NCBI GenBank assembly: GCA_963824275.1
Contig: CAWGOT010000003.1
Span: 868,001-932,000 of the forward strand
Direction of reading: 5' to 3'
DNA: 64,000 nucleotides
Origin: JANXQG01 sp963824275
GTDB taxonomy: Bacteria; Planctomycetota; Planctomycetia; Pirellulales; Thermoguttaceae
Shown: piece by piece, positions 58,554-64,000 of the stretch
Layout: each line of letters starts with the position of its first letter
How positions within the stretch are numbered: the first letter of the stretch is position 1
Made by a program: the position numbers and the translations under genes
Notes under the pieces: model-generated
Databases searched by the model: none
The model's input: the letters and a program-made list of their open reading frames with translations, nothing else
Told to the model about the DNA's origin: nothing

Positions 58554-58646
58554 GGCGGGGCTTGGAACTTAGAACTTAGTGCTTAGAACTTAGAACTTAG
58601 TGCTTAGCTAAGAACTACGGACTAAGAACTACGAACTGAGTACTTT
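58554..58646. repeat. Heptad repeats of agaactt/agtgctt type
   Basis: Words agaactt, agaactt, agtgctt, agaactt, agaactt and agtgctt run from about 58568 to 58612, then degenerate. Different sequence but the same 7-base period as the other arrays. Confidence 0.85.
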
Positions 58647-59489
58647 TCACGGAAACTTGTACTGTGGGTTCTTCGGATCAAAGTCCCGGTCAGTGTAGCC
58701 GTTGTTGAGCTTCACGTCGAGATACGTATATTCCTCGACAAGCTGCGGACCCTGGCTGCGGTCCTGCGGCAATTCATAAACCTCGACGCGGATAGGAAAG
58801 TGCAACTCGTCGTCAACGAACACGCGGGCCAGGTAGCCCCAGTTCTTCGGCTCGTGGACCGGGAAGGTGATTTCCAGCAAGCTGCATGCCCGCGTATTGA
58901 TCCTGGCATGGCGATACCGCTTGACCCCGACCTGGCTGGGATCGGCCGCCGACTCGCCGCGCTGGATCAACTGCCGGCAGAGATTGGCCAGGCCGATGTC
59001 GGCGATCGAGTAGTGCTCGCCCGCCATGGCCAGGGCGTTCGTGGGGGCCAGGGTCAGTTTGCCCACGATCATGTCCTGCAGCCCTGGCGTGTGGACGATC
59101 AAATTGCCGTCATTCCTGCCCTGCACATAGACCACTTCGCGTTTCAGGCCGCTCTTGTCGCTCCGGTCGAGGAAGTAGAGATAGACGCTGAAGGGCTCTT
59201 CGCGGATCTTGGCGAACATCACGGTCTTGAGGAGTTGCGTGCCGATTCGCTCCTCTTTGACGATGACGGCCGAATAGTCGCGTACGTTGCGCTTGATCTC
59301 ATCCAGCGACTGATGGGCGGTGGCCAAGACCTCCTGGAGCGTGGTGGGCCGGCTTTCCGAGTCGAACCCGCCTGCCGTCTCGCTGGTGACGGCGTGCGAC
59401 GGCCTCCACCAACCGAACTCGAAGTGGCCGATTCCGGCCACCAGAGCCAGGATCACGATCACGGCAAGAATGACGATCCACCGCCGCAT
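58647..59489 (-). CDS. DUF1571 domain protein, exported or membrane-anchored
   Basis: 280 residues. An N-terminal membrane anchor (WIVILAVIVILALVAGIGHF) is followed by the DUF1571 fold (SLDEIKRNVRDYSAVIVKEE; FSVYLYFLDRSDKSGLKREV; FPIRVEVYELPQDRSQG), related to outer-membrane lipoprotein-sorting-like beta folds. Function unknown. The ATG overlaps the response-regulator stop (TAATG), so the two genes form one transcript. Confidence 0.85.
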   Translation of the reverse strand: MRRWIVILAVIVILALVAGIGHFEFGWWRPSHAVTSETAGGFDSESRPTTLQEVLATAHQSLDEIKRNVRDYSAVIVKEERIGTQLLKTVMFAKIREEPFSVYLYFLDRSDKSGLKREVVYVQGRNDGNLIVHTPGLQDMIVGKLTLAPTNALAMAGEHYSIADIGLANLCRQLIQRGESAADPSQVGVKRYRHARINTRACSLLEITFPVHEPKNWGYLARVFVDDELHFPIRVEVYELPQDRSQGPQLVEEYTYLDVKLNNGYTDRDFDPKNPQYKFP

Positions 59490-60133
59490 TACACCAATTC
59501 GTTCCTTACCGCCCAGACCGCAGCCTGGGTGCGATCGGTCAGCCCGATCTTGCGCAGAACGTGCTGGACGTGTTCCTTCACTGTCTCGTAGCTGATCGCC
59601 ATGGTTTGGGCGATCTGCTTGTTGGTTAGTCCGCGGGTCATCTGCCGCAGGACCTCGCCCTCCCGCTCGCTCAGGGAGATCTCCAGATTATTGGCCAGTC
59701 GCGGGGTTCGCAGGGCCCCGCTCACGCTGCGGAGTTTCTCCCGGCTCCAGACATTTTCACCGTGGGACGCGGTTTTCAGGGCGGCCAACAGCTCATCGCG
59801 GGTGCAGTCCTTCAACAAGAAGCCGCTGGCCCCCAAAGCGATCGCCCGCGCAATCGAGGCCGGGTTGTCAAATGCCGAAAAGAGCAGCACCGGCAGATTG
59901 GGCTTGTCGAGCTTGATGCGGCCCAAGGCCGTCAGCCCGTCGCCGTCAGGCATGCGGACATCCATCAGAACAATATCGATTTCCGTTTCCAGGGCTAGCT
60001 TGACCGCCGCCTGACCTGTGGCGACCTCGGCAACAACTTTGATCTCCGTGCCCGCAAGCAGGGCCTTCACGCCCTGGCGGACAATATCCTGGTCGTCGGC
60101 AACGAGGAGTCGAATCTTGGCTTCGGTGGGCAT
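59489..60133 (-). CDS. NarL/FixJ-family response regulator
   Basis: 214 residues from ATG 60133 (MPTEAKIRLLVADDQDIVRQ); a longer frame upstream is not family-like. Receiver: acidic pair VADDQD, phospho-acceptor Asp in DIVLMDVRMPDGDG (about 57), switch Ser in LLFSAFD and Lys in FLLKDC. LuxR-type HTH: LSEREGEVLRQMTRGLTNKQ then TVKEHVQHVLRKIGL. It should be phosphorylated by a histidine kinase not encoded nearby and act as a transcription factor. It is coupled to the DUF1571 gene. Confidence 0.94.
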   Translation of the reverse strand: MPTEAKIRLLVADDQDIVRQGVKALLAGTEIKVVAEVATGQAAVKLALETEIDIVLMDVRMPDGDGLTALGRIKLDKPNLPVLLFSAFDNPASIARAIALGASGFLLKDCTRDELLAALKTASHGENVWSREKLRSVSGALRTPRLANNLEISLSEREGEVLRQMTRGLTNKQIAQTMAISYETVKEHVQHVLRKIGLTDRTQAAVWAVRNELV

Positions 60134-60474
60134 TTGAGGAGTCCTGTAGAAACAAGGGGATAAATGGGGGATGTTCCTGAACACCAAAGCTACTATTATG
60201 CGCTGCCTAAGGGGGTTGTGCAAGCGTTCCAAGGGGGCGCTAGCAGAATTCCTTCTTTGGGGCTAGAAAAATGGCCAAAGAGGGCAGAGCCCAGGTGATT
60301 CCTGCCAGAAACACCCTCCGTGGCGTATTGGTATGAATAGAGGAGTAGCCCTGTAGGGTGGGACCAGCGAGCTTGCGAGCGCCGGCCCACCAATCGCCGT
60401 GAACGGACGGTGGGCCGGCGCTCGCAAGCCGACCATGGGCACATGGTGCCCGGGTCCCACCGTACGGCCCAAAC
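60134..60474. repeat. Intergenic region with a nested perfect palindrome
   Basis: gcttgcgagcgccggcccac+c (60371-60391) pairs perfectly over 21 bases with 60409-60429 around a 17-base loop. An outer arm ggtgggacc (60357-60365) pairs with ggtcccacc (60453-60461). Between them lies accatgggcacatggtgccc, a motif also seen near 2.7 and 41.0 kb. This is a REP/terminator-like element between two minus-strand genes. Confidence 0.85.
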
Positions 60475-60702
60475 CTACCGCCGCATCGGCGGATCGGCCT
60501 TTTTCGCATGGTGGTGCGAACTTGGCCAGATCAGTTCCCCGTATAGCCCCCGAATGAAGAATGCACGGCAGAAGAGGGCCAGAAGCACCGCGATTACCAC
60601 CCACAGGCCGAATTCACCGGGTGCGATGAGCATGGCAAGTGCCAGGCCCAGCAAGACTCCAAACGCCGAAACCAATGCCTGTTCGACACAATATCTGGTC
60701 AT
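60475..60702 (-). CDS. Small two-helix membrane protein
   Basis: 75 residues: MTRYCVEQALVSAFGVLLGL continues into ALAMLIAPGEF, then LWVVIAVLLALFCRAFFI, two membrane helices joined by a short loop. A basic, His-rich tail follows (SSHHHAKKADPPMRR). A purine-rich aggaggtcgac stretch just before the ATG is a strong ribosome site and supports a real gene. Function unknown. Confidence 0.65.
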   Translation of the reverse strand: MTRYCVEQALVSAFGVLLGLALAMLIAPGEFGLWVVIAVLLALFCRAFFIRGLYGELIWPSSHHHAKKADPPMRR

Positions 60703-60902
60703 GGGTCGACCTCCTGGAAAAGCGGAGAGAGGTCTCTACACTTTCCTCATTATAGCCACTTGGACGACGATTACCATGCAGCCAACGGGTTACCGCGTGG
60801 AACCAGCCACTTGAACCCGCCGCGGTTGCAACTATACTCAAGGTCGGTCTGCAAACGTCTTTCCTCAGCAGCGAATACCTCAAATTCAAGGGAGTCCAAG
60901 CG

Positions 60903-61508
60903 ATGCGACACATGTTCCAAGTCCCAGTTGTGGCGATTTTCCTTTCCGTGGTCCTGGCCCTCTCGGCTGAAAGTCGGCTGCTTGCCGCCGAGCCTGCGCC
61001 GCCGGATGCCAAGGGCAAGCCGGCTCCGGCCGCGGCCGCCAAGCCGGCGCCACAGAAAGAAAATACCATGACCCTCCTGATTGACAACCTCGCCCTCAAG
61101 CCGGCGACTCCCCAAAAAGCGCCTACCGTGTTGGAGAAGCTGAAGACCCTCGGCACGCTGCTCGGGCGGGCGCTCAACGTCGCTGTCGACCTGCTATCGA
61201 ACAACAACATGAAAGCGCTGTCGGACAACAAGGCGACGCTGCTATCGGGCAATGCCCCCAATATTCTCTCCGGCAACGCCCCGAAGGTTCTGTCGGGCAA
61301 CACCGCGAAAGTGCTGTCCGAGAACACAACGCCGATCCTGAGCGGGAACACGTTTTCGATGTTCTCCAACATCAGGGTCGAGATCCACATCAACAACAGC
61401 CCCGCCGCCATGGCACAACCGGGAACCGCAGCAACGGCACGGCCGACAGCCGTGGCGGCGCCGCCGGTGCGGCAGACTCCGTCAGTCCCAGTCCCGCCGG
61501 GCAGATAG
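60903..61508 (+). CDS. Small exported protein with LSGN-type repeats
   Basis: 201 residues with a signal peptide (VVAIFLSVVLALSAESRLLA). A Pro/Ala/Lys linker follows, then a run of 8-9-residue units: ALSDNKAT, LLSGNAPN, ILSGNAPK, VLSGNTAK, VLSENTTP, ILSGNTFS. The regular (V/I/L)LSGN(A/T) spacing suggests a small beta-solenoid or ladder. The tail is Ala/Pro-rich. A possible ribosome site (agggag) lies about 9 bases before the ATG. I know no family for it. Confidence 0.7.
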   Translation: MRHMFQVPVVAIFLSVVLALSAESRLLAAEPAPPDAKGKPAPAAAAKPAPQKENTMTLLIDNLALKPATPQKAPTVLEKLKTLGTLLGRALNVAVDLLSNNNMKALSDNKATLLSGNAPNILSGNAPKVLSGNTAKVLSENTTPILSGNTFSMFSNIRVEIHINNSPAAMAQPGTAATARPTAVAAPPVRQTPSVPVPPGR

Positions 61509-61591
61509 AGCAACCGTAGGGTGCGACAAGCAGAGTGGGGCAGGTCGCTCCTAATGCCGCCGGCTTGCCCGGCGGATATTTACGCTCCACG

Positions 61592-62818
61592 CTACGGCTC
61601 GCGGGCCAGCAAATCGACGGCGTCGATGCCGAAGGAAAAGCCGCCGGAGGCCGGGTTCTTTCCCACACTCTGGAAGCGGATGCGATGCTGACCCGCCGGG
61701 AACGTGAAGTTGCCCAACTCCAAGGTCCCCGAGGGCGAGACGCGGCCGCAATACAGGTCGAATTTCGGCTCCAACCACTTTCCGTCGAGCGCCATGCGGA
61801 TCGTGCCGTAGTCGGGGGCCGCCGTGGCCAACACGCGGAGTCGATAGGTGCCCGGCTTGTGGACCTCCAGGGCCAACTCCGCGAAGCCCTCTTTCTCCGC
61901 GTTGCAGAAGAGTTGCCGGCCCTGGGTCCACATGGCCCTTTCCCACTGACCCATGTCCTGGACGCTGCACTTGCAGCGGCCGAAGGCGATTAGCGGTACC
62001 GCCGCGGCCTCGAACCGCTCCACAGGCACCTCGGAATTCGGCGGCCCCAATTCCAGCCAGAGGACATCATTGGCGTAGGCCCTGACGTAGGCGTACGACA
62101 TCGTGCCATAACCGCCGTTGCCCCATTTCGGCCCCCAACTATTGCGGAAGATGAAGACGCCGCCGTTGTCCTTGGCGCCGTCGGTATATCCGACCAGGGC
62201 AATGCTATGGCCGTCTTCCACCGCGCCCGGCGGCGGCACCTCGATCAACTCGGGACCTTTGAGGACCTTGGGCCAGCGCAGCCCGCAGGCCAGCGGATGC
62301 CCGTGGGCCAAGGCCTCCTTGATGGCGCGGAGCTGCGCTTCGTCCAGCGGTCGCTTGAGGTCCCAGCGCTTGATCCAGTGGGTCTGCCAGCGATTGCTCT
62401 GCTGCCTGGCGTCGGCCAGGGCGGCCGGCGATGGGGCCTTCCGCGCGCCGCCCGCTGGCACCTCGGGCATCAGGGCCTCGCGGCAGATTCCGAAGCGGTT
62501 CAGCCCGCACACCGCCTCGTAGAACATGGCCTGGTCGTGGTCTTTGCCGGTGGCTTTCTTCGCCGCCCAGATCAGGAACTCGGTCGACCGCTCCGAGTTC
62601 GGACGCGGGTCGCGCTCGGCAAGCTCGAACTCGGCCAGCGAAGCCACGGCGTGCAGCGAGCAGGTATCCGACCCTTGCACTTGCGGTATCAGCCCTAGCC
62701 GGTTGAATTCGGGCGTGAGGTCCGCCTTGCCCGCCCCGGCGGATTGGGAAGGTGCAAGACAAACGGCAACGAACGCCGACAGAATGGTCAGGCAGGAATT
62801 GTAATAGCGCAATCGCAT
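61592..62818 (-). CDS. Papain-like (C1 family) cysteine peptidase, exported
   Basis: 408 residues with a signal peptide (SCLTILSAFVAVCLAPSQSA). Catalytic elements in order: QGSDTCSLHAVAS (Cys53, with the oxyanion Gln at 48), EDGHSIALVGYTD (His) and IFRNSWGPKWGNGGYG (Asn). The C-terminal 120 residues form a beta-sandwich-like domain (YRLRVLATAAPDYGTIRMAL; HRIRFQSVG) that may bind substrate or the cell surface. Bacterial C1 peptidases of this kind are abundant in planctomycetes. Confidence 0.9.
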   Translation of the reverse strand: MRLRYYNSCLTILSAFVAVCLAPSQSAGAGKADLTPEFNRLGLIPQVQGSDTCSLHAVASLAEFELAERDPRPNSERSTEFLIWAAKKATGKDHDQAMFYEAVCGLNRFGICREALMPEVPAGGARKAPSPAALADARQQSNRWQTHWIKRWDLKRPLDEAQLRAIKEALAHGHPLACGLRWPKVLKGPELIEVPPPGAVEDGHSIALVGYTDGAKDNGGVFIFRNSWGPKWGNGGYGTMSYAYVRAYANDVLWLELGPPNSEVPVERFEAAAVPLIAFGRCKCSVQDMGQWERAMWTQGRQLFCNAEKEGFAELALEVHKPGTYRLRVLATAAPDYGTIRMALDGKWLEPKFDLYCGRVSPSGTLELGNFTFPAGQHRIRFQSVGKNPASGGFSFGIDAVDLLAREP

Positions 62819-63081
62819 GGGCGTTCTCCTGTTTTGCAGTCTCAGTAATTATAGGGGCAGTACGGAAATTGGAATCGAGCAGTCGCTGGAGTCCCGCCTT
62901 TAGGCGGCTTGTCCGGGAGGATTCCGGCTAAAGCCGGGACTCCAACGGCTCATTTCTGCCCCCGTGCATTACAATAAGCTAATAGCCGTCGGCGGGGTGA
63001 GCGCAAAGTACGAGCACACTCGACACCAGGCGGTGCGAGATGGTATCATGGCAACAGGGGGTCTGATCGGAAGGAAAGGCC
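62819..63081. repeat. Divergent intergenic region with palindromes
   Basis: ggagtcccg (62888-62896) pairs with cgggactcc (62935-62943). Inside are ccgcc-ttta-ggcgg and ccggc-taaa-gccgg. The element separates the divergent peptidase and TPR genes. The region up to 63081 holds no gene. Confidence 0.7.
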
Positions 63082-64000
63082 ATGACCGCGTGCAAGTTCT
63101 GGGCGATAGTAGTGATTGCGGTTGCGTTGCCGTCGCAACTTGCGGCAGGCGCTGATGCCCCGGCGGAGGCGTCCGGCGAAGGCAACGCGTCGGTGGAGAA
63201 GCCCGATCCGGTCGTCGCCGCATGCACCGAGGCCATCCGGCTCAATCCCAAGGACCGCCAGGCCTACCTCAAACGCGGCATCGCCTACAAGGACCTGGGC
63301 GAGAACGACCTGGCCGTCGCCGACTTCACGGAGGCCATCCGCCTCGACCCGAACGCGGCCGACGCCTATAACTACCGCGCCCTGGCTTATGGGAACCTGG
63401 AGGACTACGACTCGGAGATCGCCGACTGCACGGAGGCCATTCGCCTCGATCCGAACGCGGCCGATGCCTACAACAACCGGGGCGTCGCCTACGGGAACAA
63501 GGAGGAATACGAAAAGGAGATCGACGATTGCACCAAGGCCATCGAGCTCAATCCGCAGGACGCCGACGCCTATTACAACCGCGGCATGGCCCACTCAGAC
63601 AACGGCGAAGACGACGAGGCGATCGCCGATTTCAGCGAGGCCATCCGCCTCAACGCCGAGGACGCCGACGCCTACAAGCAGCGCGGCATCGCCCAGGAAG
63701 ACAAGGGCGAGCACGACCTGGCGATCGCCGACCTCACGGAGGCCATTCGCCTCCGCCCGGACGCGCTTGCCTATCAAAGCCGCGCCGCCGCCTACGAGGG
63801 CAAGGGCGAGCCCGACAAGGCGCGTGACGACCACCGCGAGGCCAGCCGCCTCGACTCCGAAGCGGCCGATGCCTGCAAACAGCGCGGCATCGCCCATCTC
63901 AACAAGGGCGAGTACAGCAAGGCCATCGACGAGTTCACGGAAGCCATTCGCCTCAACCCGGACGACCCGGCCGCCCATGACTGCCGGGCCGTGGCCTATG
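63082..64000 (+). CDS. Exported TPR-repeat protein (runs off the window)
   Basis: ATG 63082 follows a strong ggaaggaaagg site. A signal peptide (KFWAIVVIAVALPSQLAAGA) is followed by at least seven near-identical 34-residue TPR units of the form DLAVADFTEAIRLDPNAADA YNYRALAYGNLEDY. High similarity between units (ACTEAIRLNP, DCTEAIRLDP, DFSEAIRLNA) points to recent repeat expansion. The 3' end lies outside the window. Probably a periplasmic protein-interaction scaffold. Confidence 0.88.
   Translation, partial: MTACKFWAIVVIAVALPSQLAAGADAPAEASGEGNASVEKPDPVVAACTEAIRLNPKDRQAYLKRGIAYKDLGENDLAVADFTEAIRLDPNAADAYNYRALAYGNLEDYDSEIADCTEAIRLDPNAADAYNNRGVAYGNKEEYEKEIDDCTKAIELNPQDADAYYNRGMAHSDNGEDDEAIADFSEAIRLNAEDADAYKQRGIAQEDKGEHDLAIADLTEAIRLRPDALAYQSRAAAYEGKGEPDKARDDHREASRLDSEAADACKQRGIAHLNKGEYSKAIDEFTEAIRLNPDDPAAHDCRAVAY

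Overview
ORGANISM. GC-rich bacterial DNA, most likely from a planctomycete of the Pirellulales type. The pointers are a secreted repeat protein of the kind called YTV in Rhodopirellula, a MoxR / DUF58 / BatA-like / VWA gene run next to a DUF4159 protein, DUF1571, and intergenic DNA full of tandem repeats whose unit is almost always 7 bases. This placement is inference from gene content; there is no rRNA in the window.

LAYOUT. (1) 1-2.1 kb: heptad repeats, trigger factor (tig) and tRNA-Gly(GCC). (2) 2.9-31.5 kb: a mosaic accessory island flanked by related inverted repeats (2902-3027 and 31373-31520). It holds an AAA ATPase with a broken partner and parts of a 7-deazaguanine DNA-modification (Dpd) locus: an intact dpdB, a dpdA with an in-frame stop, and several scrambled 3' pieces resembling dpdJ and dpdK. 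It also holds an ISL3-type transposase, a sigma/metallopeptidase-led operon encoding NurA, HerA, SbcD (Mre11) and SbcC (Rad50) homologues, and a convergent operon encoding an unknown protein, DUF6884, NurA, HerA and a tRNA-guanine-transglycosylase-like enzyme. Next come a sigma-led trio of unknown genes, and AbiE-like and VapBC-like toxin-antitoxin remnants. (3) 32.1-42 kb: conserved core nusA-infB-rbfA, an HhH-GPD-like gene, a TPR protein and yebC. (4) 42-58.6 kb: DUF4159 protein, MoxR, four-helix-bundle protein, DUF58, BatA-like and VWA proteins, an HTH-TPR protein, the YTV-like protein and a very large membrane protein. (5) 58.6-64 kb: DUF1571 lipoprotein-like protein, NarL-type response regulator, small exported and membrane proteins, a papain-like peptidase and the start of a TPR protein.

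HOW THE GENES MAY WORK TOGETHER. In archaea HerA, NurA, Mre11 and Rad50 form one DNA-end-resection machine. Here that set sits in one tightly overlapping bacterial operon behind an ECF-type sigma factor and an ImmA/IrrE-type peptidase, which suggests a switchable DNA-damage or anti-phage response. The facing operon pairs a second HerA-NurA couple with a TGT-fold enzyme that retains the candidate catalytic aspartates and zinc ligands. That makes it a candidate base-modification-plus-nuclease system, distinct from the classical Dpd genes next door.

CAVEAT. Many genes carry one clean frameshift while both reading frames around it stay protein-like, and 36.5-40.5 kb carries many. This pattern fits sequencing or assembly indels better than natural decay. 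Genes called here as frameshifted may be intact in the organism. The dpdA stop codon and the truncated dpdJ/dpdK pieces look like genuine damage or rearrangement.
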